From: Cryptomeria japonica
Lineage: Eukaryota > Streptophyta > Pinopsida > Cupressales > Cupressaceae
Direction: 5' to 3'
Assembly (NCBI RefSeq): GCF_030272615.1
Contig: NC_081409.1
Location: forward strand, 20,710,260-20,774,259
Length of the DNA stretch: 64,000 nucleotides
A model generated the notes under the pieces. The model was given only the letters and a program-made list of their open reading frames with translations. It did not search any database and had not been told where the DNA came from. The translations under genes and the position numbers were made by a program. Below are positions 35,937-47,366 of this stretch, one piece after another; position 1 is the first letter of the stretch, and the number at the start of each line of letters is the position of its first letter.

Positions 35937-37724
35937 TGTTACCCCTATATTTTTGCTCATGCCTAAAGCCTCATAATCAGCTAAAAATTAGCTATTGTTA
36001 ATGTTTTAATGCTGAACTTTTTATGGCCAAACTCCATATCAGCTGAGAGATTTTAATTCTTTAATATTCGGATTACCCATATGCCCAAACAATTAAATCT
36101 CAAGTCTTATGTGTCGTATGCCAAAATGATTTCTAGGTTATGCTCTACTTAGCTTATTTATTCTACAGTTAAATTTTCATAAGAAACCGAGCTCTTAGTA
36201 AAAAGTTATGCAAGTTTTTCTATGGTAGTCCAAAAGAACAATTATCATTGAACTTGAACTATTGAACCTTTTCAAAAATTTCAAGGTTCAAAGTTCAAAT
36301 TTCGGGTTCATTGTAATTTTTGATCATTGAACTTGAAATTTGAACCATCTTTGGTTCAAGGTTCAAAGGTTCAACGCGCAAGAAAATGGAAAGACAAAGC
36401 AATCAATGAAGCATACTATGTAGTCTGTGTTTTTTAACTTTTTGATTGAACCTCACAGGTTCAAGGTTCAAAGGTTCAAGTGTGTAGGTTCAAGCCTGTA
36501 GGTTCAAGCACACAGGTTCAAGGTTCAAGGTTCAAGGTTCAAGGGTCAAGATTCAAGGTTTAATTTCAGAGGTTCAAATTCAGAGTCCAAAGATTCATCA
36601 GACACAGGTTCAGAGTGTGTGAGTTCAAAATTCAGAAAGTTAAAAAATCTAAAACATTAGCATGTATATTATTTATAGTTTTCAATGCAACTTGTAACCA
36701 TGGATTTTCTAAGACAGAAAAATCAGTCTCGGTGCGGGGGGCATAACTATCATTTGAACCGTTGGATCGCACTGAAGTTTTAATATGTTTTAGAAAACCT
36801 AGTTTTCTAAATTCTCACCAGAGAGATCAGAAACATATCATCTCAGTCAAACATTATTTATCTCTAAGTATGGGTCTATAAAAATTTCGAGATAAAAAAT
36901 TTGCAGATTTAAAATAGAAAAAAAAGTTATCACGAAGAGGATAAAAGATAAAAGAAAAAATTAATTAATAATCTTTTCATGAATCAATTATTGATAACTG
37001 AAAGTCTCTTTAAAGAAAGAAAGAGACTATATATATGGGGGAAAAAGAAAAGAAATGGACTGGAAAAACTGTGATTTTTTGCCAGTAGTTAATATTCATT
37101 TTGTTTTGTTTTATGAATTGCTGTAAACTAGAATGGCTGGAAATCAATGAAAAGTTATGCTGTTATCTTTAAATCTGTGTGTTTGAAGATTAGTAATATT
37201 TCCTGGGAATTTTTCTATGAGCATGATAGCATTTTATGATCAATTATTTCTGTGTTTTCTTCAATTCATATTGTCATTACTTGTTAGCAGACCCATTGTG
37301 GATTGATTTGTGCTAATCTCCCTTGTCCTGTGAGGCATTAGAGAGAATCGATTAGACATCAATATTGTTGTGTTTTTGCTATGCTTTGGATTTATACAAT
37401 GAGCATGTTTGTTAATCAGAGTCTGTGAACTCTCACTAAATGTTCAGAAGGTTTTCTCTATTTTTAGTTTGAAGGCATTCATTTGTGTTGATGGATGAAT
37501 GTTAAAGCCTTTTAACGCTTTCTTGTAAAAAGTGTCAGCATATATAATAAATTCATTGCAAATCATATGAGGAGTTTCCCTCTAATGCAGAGGATGAATT
37601 TTAATTAATTCATCCAACTGTTGGTAGTTTATTTCTTTTCATAAAGGGTGAACCAGAGTCATACTTTTGCTTAAGGAAGATAATTATCACAATTTCAGAA
37701 AAGGGACAAATCTATTTACCAATA
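35937..37724 (+). repeat. Element F 3' LTR
   Basis: 1788 bp copy of the 5' LTR. Heptamers at 36270-36600 read mostly GGTTCAA, where the 5' LTR has a GGTTGAA run. TATA box near 37026. Confidence 0.93.
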
Positions 37725-37729
37725 GGTCC

Positions 37730-38134
37730 AAAACAGTATTACCTATTGAAGTGGAAATACCGTCTGTAAGAGTTTCTTTGCAAGGTCTTGTTACTGATGA
37801 AGACTACAAAATAGGTATATTGAAAGAAATCGAATTGCTGGATGAATGTCAGCAAGTGGTGTTTGATCATCTAAGAGCATATCAAAAGAGAATGTCTAGA
37901 GGTTATAACAAAAAGGTTCGACAATGAGAATTTCAGGTTGGTGACCTTGTTCTGAGAGAAAATCCTAAGAATCAATAGTTTCGAGACAACAAAGGGAAGT
38001 TTGAACTCAACTAGCTGGGTCCCTACATCGTTACTACAGCCTTTGGCTCTGGTGCCTATCAACTCTCAACATCGAAAGGAGAAGTGCTCCATGAACCGAT
38101 CAACACCATCCACCTGAAGAAATTCTTTACCTAA
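37730..38134 (+). pseudogene. Element E integrase, C-terminal part
   Basis: Continues directly from 32018 after removal of F and one GGTCC copy: SKTVLPIEVEIPSVRVSLQG, then the GYNKKVR segment and a FQVGDLVLRE beta-barrel region, ending LKKFFT at TAA 38132. Stops at 37925 and further on. This region binds DNA ends in related integrases. Confidence 0.85.
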
Positions 38135-38170
38135 ATATTCTCTGCTCTAGTAGCCTATGCAACTAAACAG

Positions 38171-38303
38171 TCTTGAAGAACTCCTAAAAATTGGAAAAAG
38201 TCCTGAAGAAATCCTAAAAATCGAAAAAAGTCTTGAAGAAATCCAAAAAAATTGGAAAAAGTCCTAAAAAAATCCTAAAAATCAGAAAAACTCTTCAAGA
38301 AAT
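38171..38303 (+). repeat. ~30-bp minisatellite, about 4.5 units, after element E pol
   Basis: Imperfect units of the form TCCTGAAGAAATCCTAAAAA plus TCGGAAAAAG. Tandem repeats between pol and 3' LTR are known in Tat-group elements and can seed satellites. Confidence 0.75.
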
Positions 38304-38333
38304 CCCCCCCCCCCCCCCCCAAAAAAAAAAAAA
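38304..38333. repeat. Poly-C / poly-A tract
   Basis: Seventeen C followed by thirteen A, at the end of the minisatellite. Such homopolymers are prone to assembly error. Confidence 0.85.
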
Positions 38334-39808
38334 GGAAAAAGAGCGAAAATGTCTTGGTGAAAACTTGGTAAATAGGCACCTTGGTAACAAAATAAAATAA
38401 AAATGAGTGAATCTCTGCCAAGCAGGTGAAAACCTGGCAAACAGGCGCCTCTTGTACTCAAGCACTCCATCTATCAACGCAACATTGGCATTCCCGCTTT
38501 CATGCATTCTTGCTTTCGCTTGTACATATTTCAATCACTTTTATGACATCCTGGTTCGTTGGAACCCTCATGGTCTGAAACTGATCAATGTCCTAGTCTT
38601 AGGATAATCGACAGAGCAACTTACATGTCCTAAGCAGTATCAACCAAGTCATCTTTATGTCAGTGAAACGTGGTCGTCCACTCCGAGTCAGTCACCTGTC
38701 TCCTGATTACTAAAGAGTTTTATCACTGAGTACACAAACAAAACAACATTATTGAAAATAATCACTAAACAATTTGAGCTATGCATGAAATTTTCTTTGT
38801 GTGTTGTCTTTTATATTGGTTTTCAATTATTATCCCTTTGAGTAACTTGAGGAAGTCTATCTTGACTAAGAGGAGCATGAATTGGGGGCATAATATTTTC
38901 TTTGTTTTCTGCTTGTAGGAATGATTCCGATGATCTGGAAACATCTAAATTAGTTGGGTGTCTGTGATAAGAGCCTTCACATCAAGGTGAAATCACCACA
39001 CATACCTCGACTCCTCTTATTCGAATGCTATAGGGAGGTTCCCATTATTTCTTTGTCTGTTTTGAGGGAATTTATTTATCATGCAATCCTGGTCCCTACG
39101 AAATTTGTCCAAGGATATGAATGAAAAAAGGTTCATTGTAGACAAGATAATTAATATTGCATATGCAAAGAAATGAACTATATTCTGCCCGCTATGTTTG
39201 TAAAACGCCCACTGATGAAAATTAAGCATTTGAAATCCACTGACTAGGTTTAGGTTGCATTTCATGTTGCATTTTGTGAATTGAGAGTGATTTTGGTATG
39301 GTAACAATGATCTCTTTATCTTCTGAATGAGAGTTTGAAACTTCATCATTTCTTAGCTAAGTGGTCTCTTCTTCATCATTTCTCCGATCGAGTACTTGTG
39401 TATTGACATGTTAGCTGCATACATATGCATTTTATATAGATTCATACATTCATTATCACTTATTTACATTCATCTTCTTGCATTGAAAAATAAAAAAACT
39501 TGCACTATTCATTACTCATCTTCTTTCATTCTATTTGCATATGAAAAGAAACAAAAACAAACATTCATATTCATCTGCATTACATACATCCATACTAAAC
39601 AACTATGCATACATATAGAATAAAGCATATAGACAAGTATCTCATAAATCGATTGACACAAGTACAATGAAGTCAAATCAAGATCTCGTATATAAAATGA
39701 TCAAGTCTCAGGGTATAAAATGATGTCAAGTGACATATACAAACTACCATCGGAGCAAGAATCGTAAGGACTACAAAATAATGGGTGTGTCTACAAAAAA
39801 TGTCAGAG
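38334..39808. other. Element E 3' region, no gene seen
   Basis: Non-coding on both strands as far as I can read. The frames at 39017-39349 and 39396-39623 have no recognisable content. A purine-rich 'gaattgggggcataa' at 38880 is PPT-like but isolated. Confidence 0.5.
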
Positions 39809-41566
39809 CTACAAAAAGAAAATATATCTCTCAGCCTCTCCCTCATCGCCAGGTGGTGGAGGAGGTGGAGCCTGCTGACCTAGATCCTGCCTAGGTGCCC
39901 GATATCCCTCTGATCAAGGAATATACTGAGAGTACGGTACAACCTACTGCGCTACTGGAACTGCTATGCTGTAAGCCGCAACATAATAGGCTGCCCGACT
40001 CATCTGATGAAGAACCTCTTGCTAAAGAGTGTCTCACTCTGTCGTGCTCTCATTGGCTGCACTGCGTTGGCCCCTGGTCCCTCGCAAACTCTGCACCTCC
40101 ATCTCTACCTCCATCACCTCCTCCATCTCCACCTCTGGCTCCCCCCTGCTCCTCTCTCCTCTTCCTAACCTATCTCAGAGCTACTCTCTCCTCCTCTCCT
40201 CCACCCTCCGGCACCCTCGCTCCACTCAGCCTCACTCCAACCATCCCTAGGGATCCACCCTCTCCTCTCTGCTGCCTACCACTAGTTGGTACCCTACTGC
40301 TGCTAGCACCAAGATAACCACCTTCCTGCCTCAGAGCCTTGACTCTCTATCCCTACCTATGTCCATGTCTCTGTCCCTGTATAGGGGCATCATCCTCAAC
40401 CTCCTCTATGCGACGTGCCTACTTTGTTGGATCAGTAAATCTTGGGAAAGGGTGCTGTTGGAACCAGTCCCTATACTGGGACAATACCCCCGCATCTGCA
40501 ATATCATCTAGATAATCCCATCTCATCCATTGTAATCAAGTCAGCTCCTACATGCTCAAGGCATATGATAGCCTAGGTCCCCATCCCTGCCTCTCCTCAT
40601 CTACATAAAATGCGTATGCAGTAAAATCTTGTGAAATCCCCTGAGGTCTACTGTAATACCTCATCACTCGAGTAACAATAAACTTCTTGACCACTATCTG
40701 TAATCTAGCCATAAGAGGTCGTGTCATGGAGAGGTCTCTACGAATAGCTCCAATCATCCCAAGGCTCCAGACCCCTGTAAGGTCTCCATGTGACAACTAT
40801 CAGATCATCTAGCCATCGTCTCCAATAATCAGTCTTTCCTAGATGGGGTTGCATCACATATCCAACACATCTATAAACAATGGGCTGTTGTGGATCTCTG
40901 GCCTCATTAACAATCAGACTACATACTGGGAGATGCTCCCAGGCCCATACATGGAAAATCAAAACTTCGGTAGTCATGCTCTTCCCCTCCCGACAGACGA
41001 TCTCATGCATCTCAGATACATGTGTTCCATATGCAAGAACCCCATCCTAACCTCTGGGGGTTCTCCACAAGTCTCTCTAACATCCTACCCCATCTACTCA
41101 AAATCCCCTGCTGTCCCCTGTCTAGCATAAGAAAACAACCGATAAAACTTGCCAAGATGCAAGCCATTGGAAAATCCTCACTGTATCTGGTCATCATCTC
41201 ATCCCAATTGATTGACCGTGTCAGAATGTTCGCATCATGAAATATCTACCTCAAGGCTAGAAGGCCAGGACGCTATGCTAAATCATAATCCACCTTATCC
41301 CTAGTAAAAGGGATACGGAGAATCATGCATACATCCTCGAGAGTGATGGTCATCTCCCCAACTGGCAAATGAAATGTATTATGCTCTGAATGGAACCTCT
41401 CCACTAATGGAGTCAACATACCATGATTTACATGGATATCAGGCAACCCAAGAAGACGAGTCAATCCACACGCATCAATATGTGCTCGATCTATATCTGA
41501 TAACTGTCGAACTAATGCCATCGTAGGTGGATATACACATCTGAATAATACATGGGGCAATTGAAC
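39809..41566 (-). pseudogene. Antisense plant-mobile-domain (PMD) ORF carried by element E
   Basis: On the minus strand from 41566 the sequence reads LSDIDRAHIDACGLTRLLGL, then LVERFHSEHNTFHLPVGEMT and ITLEDVCMILRIPF. This is the start of a plant mobile domain (as in MAIN/MAIL-type proteins). After a stop near 41273 it continues with ASFIGCFLMLDRG and WGSCIWNTCI, then, in a shifted frame, VLIFHVWAWEHLPV, another PMD signature. Further frames lead to a Gly/Arg-rich tail and PPPPPPGDEGEAERYIFFL with a stop at 39809. The sequence before 41566 reads TTTGATTTGTGCAG, a good splice acceptor, so an upstream exon may exist. Antisense extra ORFs between pol and 3' LTR are known in Tat elements. Broken by stops and frame changes. 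Confidence 0.72.
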
Positions 41567-43185
41567 CTGCACAAATCAAACAAAAGATCATCAGGAAACA
41601 TTCCAAAATAGCCGATGAAGGAAGTAAAACATCATGCAAAGCCAACTACACTAATTGCAAAATCAAACTTTCAAGTTTACACCTTCAAAAATGCTCACTG
41701 TTTTCCAAACGAAAAAACATCATAGAGGCAACAACTCGTATGAGTCAGGAAGTGGCCTAGTATGACAAAATAGACTGATATGACACAGGGCTAGCCTCTA
41801 AACAACAAAATGGGCTCTTTTGAATGTTGTCGTATGACAGAAGGGTAGGTCTCATATGAAAAAACTAGTAGACTTAAACGACAAAACAAAATTGATCAGT
41901 TTGTCGTACGAGACAAGATCCTGTCTCGCACGACAAAACAAAAATGCCTGACTTAAACATGCAAAAAATTGAAAAATTCAACAAAAAAATTCAAAATTGA
42001 AATGAATAACAGGTTTAAGATAGATCACATACTACTGGCTCATAGTTCTGAGGTCAATTATGACATCTTTGGCGTTCAAATCGATGCACATGAGTGGGAA
42101 CCACCATTTTTCTTCATAGAAGGCTTTTCGAATTCTCAAACTTGGAGGGTTAAAATGAATTGAAAATGAAACTTTTACCCCATATATAGTCAAAACCCTA
42201 ATTTTTCAACTTGCTCCAATGGACACAAAAATTGTACCCTTAGCTAATTTTCCCATCCTGATTCCATTTTCGGGATCGAAATCAAAATTTGAGATCATTC
42301 CACTATTCAATTTTATAAAATTTGGACCAGTTAGCACTTTTTCTCAACTGCTTATTCTCTTCTTCAATTTGCGCTCAATTTCTCATGAATCAACGCTGAA
42401 TCTCAATTTATTCTACAAATCAGCTTTGCGCTCAATTTCACACTTAATTTTCAAATATTCCTCTGAATCATTTGTGCTCAAATAAATCAATAACTTCACT
42501 AAACAATTGCCTATAATCGTGTACCCTCGCTATCTTTCGATTTCGCTCCCGAGGGGGCATACTCATGACCTTATGACCTCACATCTTCAAATGTCGAGAA
42601 TTTTTTAAAATCTTCAGGCAGCTAAGCTTCATCGAATCAATCGCTAGGGGCATATCAGTTTTATCGCTTCATATCAAGCTGACATTGTCTTTGTTTGAAT
42701 CAGTCTCTTAATGTTAATTAGTTTCATAGCTTTTCATCAAGCTGATTATTCGTTTAAACTCAATCAAGGGTTTAAAGAGTATATTTGATCACACACTCAA
42801 TCTAAGAAGGTGTTTAGTTTCATCGCATCAAATCAAGCTAGATAGTTTATCTTCGCTCATTGTGTCTTGATCCATCAAGTTCAAGATCGATTTTATATCT
42901 TCGCTCAGTGTGTCTAGTTCAATCAATTTCTAGATCAATAAGATCCACTTCTTTATCAATCAAGTTCAAGTTCGGTATCTTTGATCTCTATCGGTCCTAG
43001 TTCAATCAAGTTCAGGATCGGTATCGCTTTAATCAACTCTGTTCAGCTTCATCGCTTCAAATCAAGTTAAACACCTCGCTCTTCATCTAGTTCATTATCA
43101 ATCAAGTTCAAAACTGGTATCTCCTAGACATCAACTATTCCTTGAATCAACGCGCTGCTTGCACATTAATTCAAAGAGGGGCAAA
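41567..43185 (+). other. Element E distal 3' region with repeats and purine tract
   Basis: No gene in the sense strand. TCGTACGA recurs at 41904, with variants at 41736, 41830 and 41925. From 42650 to 43130 a degenerate repeat of 'ttcatcgcttcaaatcaagct' and 'tcaatcaagttcaagatcg' units is present. TCAAAGAGGGGCAAA at 43171-43185 is the polypurine tract abutting the 3' LTR. Confidence 0.65.
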
Positions 43186-44213
43186 TGTAATACCTTAAAA
43201 ATGGTCATCTAAACCATGAGCCCCTAATCTCCACCATGTCACCAAGGTCCTAACCAAAGGCAATTAAATAAATCTTGAGCACACAATTAATTTTTAAAAT
43301 CATCAATGTCACATGGCAAGTTAATCAACCAATATTAATTAAATATTTAATTAATTAATTGATCATTCCAAGTAAATCATTTTTAAACAATTATCCTATT
43401 TATTTTATTGAATATCCTAGCATATTTAATTAAATAAATCAATTTTCCATCAAATCTTCAAAAGAGGAATTAATTTGAAAAAAAGAATTAAAAATTGAGA
43501 AAAGAAATCAATTGGAGATAATCTTGAAAAACAAATTAAAAATTGATAAATAATCTCAAATAAAGCAATTAAAACAATTAAATATTAAAATTGAATGAAA
43601 TAGAGAATAAATCAGTTTTTTCCTGATTTTATCTTAATTTTAGCTCAATTTCCTTTAAAATTGAGAAAAGCATCCAATCACATCAATTCACCTGGATCGT
43701 GCTTCCTCTTGGAAAATCATGACCGCTCATCATCATTTGATCTCAGCTGTTGGTTTCTTTCTGAATTTTCTATAAATTCAGGCTCTCATCTCTCATTCAA
43801 GGATGTAGGAGAATATATTGTTATTATGCTATTTTTGCTCTAGGTTCATTGAGAATTTGCATTGAGATATTGCATATTAGCTACTTCATATTGCTTAAAT
43901 CATCTAGCTTAAATATTCATATATTGCTTAAATCATGTTAAATTAACCTTGCATATCTAGCTTAAATCTTGCATCCATTTATCTCATATTCATGCTCATA
44001 TAGATTTAAAAATCGTTCGTTTAGGTGTTGTCTAGTCACTGGATAGCTTAGCAATATGAGAGCAATCTAAACTCGCATCTACTAGAAGGCAATACGTCAC
44101 TTTGTAATGGTTTATTAGTCATTGATTATTGATTTACTAACCATGCATCTAATGACTTAATTGAAGTGTTGTGTATTCCAGATACAGATATAGGTCCACT
44201 TTTCACACACACA
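43186..44213 (+). repeat. Element E 3' LTR
   Basis: 1028 bp copy of 21590-22610 starting TGTAATACC. D's integrase resumes on the minus strand directly after it. Confidence 0.92.
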
Positions 44214-46070
44214 GTTTCAACCTTCGCTTTAAAGATCTTGAATTTATCAGAAGCTTCAGACTTCTCCCTCAGAAAAGTCACCCACATCATTCTAGAATAG
44301 TCATCAATAATCAGCATGAAATACCTATCACCTTGAAAGCTTCTAGGCCTTGCTGGACCACATAAGTCAGTGTGAATCAAATCAAGTACATCGTTAAATT
44401 TATCATGTATGCTTTTAAAATAACTTCTGACTTTCTTACCCAATTGAAATTCCTTACATACCGGATTATGAGGCTTCATAATCTTGGGTATATCTTTGAT
44501 TGCCTTAGTTGAACTGATCTTAACAATATAATAAAAAATAACATGACACAACCTCTTATGTCATATCCAACTCTCATCAATATGAGCAATCAAACATGTC
44601 TTATTACCAATGTTCAAGTGAAAGATATTACTTCTTGTCTGAATACTGGTTGCAATCTCCAAACCAATTTTGTTAATGATTTTACATTTTCTATCTTTAA
44701 ACTAAAGTTGAAAACCCTTATCAACTAATTGACCAACACTCAAAAGATTATGCCTTAAACCTTCTACATAATAGACATTATCAGTGTTATGCTTGTCATC
44801 CAAAGAAATAATACCTCTACCTTTGATCATACATGCCTTGTCATCTTCAAATCTGACTTGACCACCATTGTATTCTTGCAGAGATAGAAATTTCCTTTTA
44901 TCTCCAGTCATATGATGTGAGCATCCACTATCAATTACCCATTCATCCTTATCTTCAACTTTTTTTGCCAGGGCCTTCTCTTCATTTTTGATAGCCTATT
45001 CTGGTTCATCTTCCTTCATAGCATAGAACACCCATTCCTTTCCATTTCCAGATCCACTAGGTGAGTCTTCTACCGGTTCATCTCCAGAGTCACCAGTTAC
45101 TCCTTCCTCATCTTCTATGTAGCAATGTTTGTCTTTCTTGAATCTATATCTGTTTGGGTTAGGCTTAAAAGTTTTTTTAACTCTTTCCTCAAACCTTGCA
45201 TTCCTTTCATGACATCTAGATACAAAACATTTAAAAGGTGCTTTTCCTTCATACTTACTTCCAGCTAGACCTTTAGGTACTCTTCTAGCAAATAAGGCTT
45301 CAAGTTGTTCAAGCTCTTCATCTTCTTTCCTCATGTCTTCCAATTATTTTGCATATAGGGCTCTCCAATCACTTTTGCTGGTAGATGTTGATGATGATGC
45401 ATGAAAAGCAGGTTCAGACTTTACAACTCCAGAAGATCCAAATTCTTCAAGCTCAAAGTAGATAATTTCCCAATTAGAATGTCTCTATTGACTGAAGTGT
45501 TTGTCATTGTTCTTAACTCATTAATTGCAGTTGCCTTCATCTTGTAAGCCGATGGAATGAATCTCAAGACTTTGGAAACTATTTCATCTTCACTTAGAAA
45601 TCCTCCACAACATTGAATTCCCATAACAATCACATTTACTCTTTCCATAAACATAGCAATTCTTTCATTCTCTTCCATTTTCAAGTTTTCATACCTTACC
45701 TGGTAACCATCAAGTTTAGCAATTTTGACAGTAGGGTCACCTTCATTCAAAGTTTGCAATTTGTCCCATATAACCTTAGCTAATGATTTTTCAGTCAATC
45801 GCATGTTCTGTTGATCAATAAGTGCACACAAGAGGGCTTCTCAAGCTCTGCAATCATTTTCAATATTCTTGTCCAGGTCTGCAGGAGCAGGATTGCTGGA
45901 TGCTGGATCTAAGGTGTGTATCCTTTCTCAGTGATTTACCAAATATCCTTGCCAAGACATCTAAGATGAGTCTCCATTCAAATTTTCCATATCCCATAAT
46001 TTGTTCCATCAAGCTTAGGGATTTCTCTTCTGAAAATAGCTATCGGTGGATTAGAAGTGTTAGCTGCCAT
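44214..46070 (-). pseudogene. Element D gag, protease and integrase N-half
   Basis: On the minus strand ATG 46070 starts Gag (FRREIPKLDGTNYGIWKI, then TGA). The middle of Gag is open at 45831-45421. Downstream Gag (45343-44996) has lost most of its zinc knuckle by an in-frame deletion: KCF joins SRCHER directly, where B has a full CX2CX4HX4C. The protease keeps WVIDSGCSHHMTGD. The integrase zinc region and first catalytic Asp (HTDLCGPAR) follow to KAKVET, where E is inserted. Several stops. Continues at 21589. Confidence 0.87.
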
Positions 46071-46114
46071 AGGATCTACCTCAAGCGGTTAAGCTTCTAC
46101 AAAAGAGGACCAAA

Positions 46115-46126
46115 GCTCTGATAGAA
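46115..46126 (-). other. Element D primer binding site (degraded)
   Basis: Plus-strand GCTCTGATAGAA is the complement of TTCTATCAGAGC, close to TGGTATCAGAGC, two bases inside the 5' LTR. Confidence 0.7.
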
Positions 46127-46128
46127 AT

Positions 46129-47366
46129 TGTTAGGATAACCGGTGAAAAACTAAGAGGGGAGGTGAATCTGTTGTTAACAGATTATAACTTTTAATCCGT
46201 AATACAACCTTAAATAGATCAAGTACCGGTAAATTACAAACAGATGTCGGTAGAAATAGATACCAGTAAACAATACAACTTAACAATTAACCAGATAATC
46301 AATGCAAAGAAATCATACCACATAACACCATGATTTGTATGTGAAAAACCTAGAAAGGGAAAAACCACGGTGGGAAGCCTACCCACAGTCAATTGATACT
46401 TCTGTAGAAAGTATGTGTTACAATGAGGAGCCTGCACTAGCAGAAAGGCACACTGCCTAGAGCGTACTGCTCATTACAAAAGAGTATCACTGACTACAGA
46501 GAGGATACGACCTTCTCAAGATAAATGGACAACAATCCAATAGAGTGAACTGCTAGAAATAGCATCTACTATGCTTGATTACAATCCCATTTAAGCTCAA
46601 TGTCGGAGGACTAAATCCTCTTCTGAAACCAATCTGATCACCAATGATCAATCAACTCCTTTGTCCAAATGATATTACAATATTCTCACATTATATTCCT
46701 TGACCATGACCTTTTTATAACCATGATACTTTACAAAGAGTTTCTACCTCTTATTTATACAAACCATAAGGCCTAAACCAATTAGATCGGCCACCTAAAG
46801 ATATTACAATAATATGATTATATAATTACTTATTACAGTGATATGCCATGTCAGCTTAAGATCAAAACAATAATAACAAATCCATAAAACATCTCGTATG
46901 ATCCAAGTAATGTGTAGAGTACACGCTAGCATGATACCGGTCCATAACCTAGATAGGTATAAGACCGATTCTGGGTCCACCACGCCAAAGCAATGTCTTC
47001 AAGCAGTTGAAGCACTATCAAAGAACATCTTCAACATCCTGAAATCCATGAAGAAGATGCACCAACACCAATTATGCATCGTGTTACAATTCCTCAATGA
47101 AAGCTCCGTCGGTAAAGTCTTAAACCAGTGTTGGTAAGGGTTTACTGGAGTGTATGATAGTATCCGATTACCAAGCCAATACCAACTGACCAAAACATGA
47201 TCATAGAGCATCTTTACTAATCCAATCATGCTGAAAGTGTCCAACAGATAGTCTCTTCTATCGGTAATACTAGATCTTCTATTGGTAACCAACCATAACA
47301 GCTAGTGTTGACATCAATGAGAAAACATCAATGCAACACATAATCGATTCATCCATAATGCCAATA
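46129..47366 (-). repeat. Element D 5' LTR
   Basis: 1238 bp copy of 17665-18926. The outer end reads ...CCAATA where CCAACA is expected. The conserved LTR block lies near 46338-46388. Confidence 0.93.

Larger units (their letters stand above)
32019..37724 (+). mobile_element. Element F: gag-only gypsy element with 1.8 kb LTRs
   Basis: LTRs 32019-33794 and 35937-37724 start TGTTA and end CCAACA or CCAATA. The exact duplication GGTCC lies at 32014-32018 and 37725-37729, inside E's integrase. The internal region is only 2.1 kb and holds one gag-type ORF with no protease, RT or integrase. LTRs are longer than half of the 5.7 kb element. The youngest or near-youngest insertion of the D-E-F chain. 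Confidence 0.93.
21590..44213 (+). mobile_element. Element E: large Tat/Ogre-like gypsy retrotransposon in element D, hosting F
   Basis: LTRs 21590-22610 and 43186-44213 start TGTAATACC and end ACACACA. A TGGCGCC-type primer site follows at 22617, and a purine tract precedes the 3' LTR. Without F the element is about 16.9 kb. It has gag with a CX2HX4HX4C knuckle, protease, G-patch-like segment, RT, RNase H, a second archaeal-type RNase H and integrase. A repeat-rich 3' region with an antisense plant-mobile-domain ORF follows. Dual RNase H, large size and antisense ORF are features of the Tat branch. Insertion into D's integrase is clear from both sides, but the flanks (ATTTT and GTTTC) are not a clean duplication. 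Confidence 0.88.
17665..47366 (-). mobile_element. Element D: copia retrotransposon in element C, hosting E and F
   Basis: LTRs at 17665-18926 (3' LTR in D's sense) and 46129-47366 (5' LTR). On the plus strand they start TGTTAGGATAACC and end ATGCCAACA or ATGCCAATA. Flanks TATTT (17660-17664) and GATTT (47367-47371) form a target duplication with one mismatch inside C's gag. Without E (21590-44213) the element is about 7.1 kb. Domain order gag, protease, integrase, RT, RNase H is that of Ty1/copia. RT and C-terminal wording resemble the SIRE/Maximus group, which is inference. It has several stops but a better kept RT than B. Confidence 0.93.

Noticed and set aside
38171-38303. CRISPR-like array
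   Set aside because: The repeats are degenerate and contiguous, without unique spacers, in a plant retroelement.
39895-40317. Proline/serine-rich plus-strand frame
   Set aside because: Shadow of the Gly/Arg-rich tail of the antisense plant-mobile-domain ORF.
21585-44218. Target-site duplication for element E
   Set aside because: ATTTT on the left and GTTTC on the right match at only three of five bases, so I do not claim it, although the integrase of D is clearly split here.
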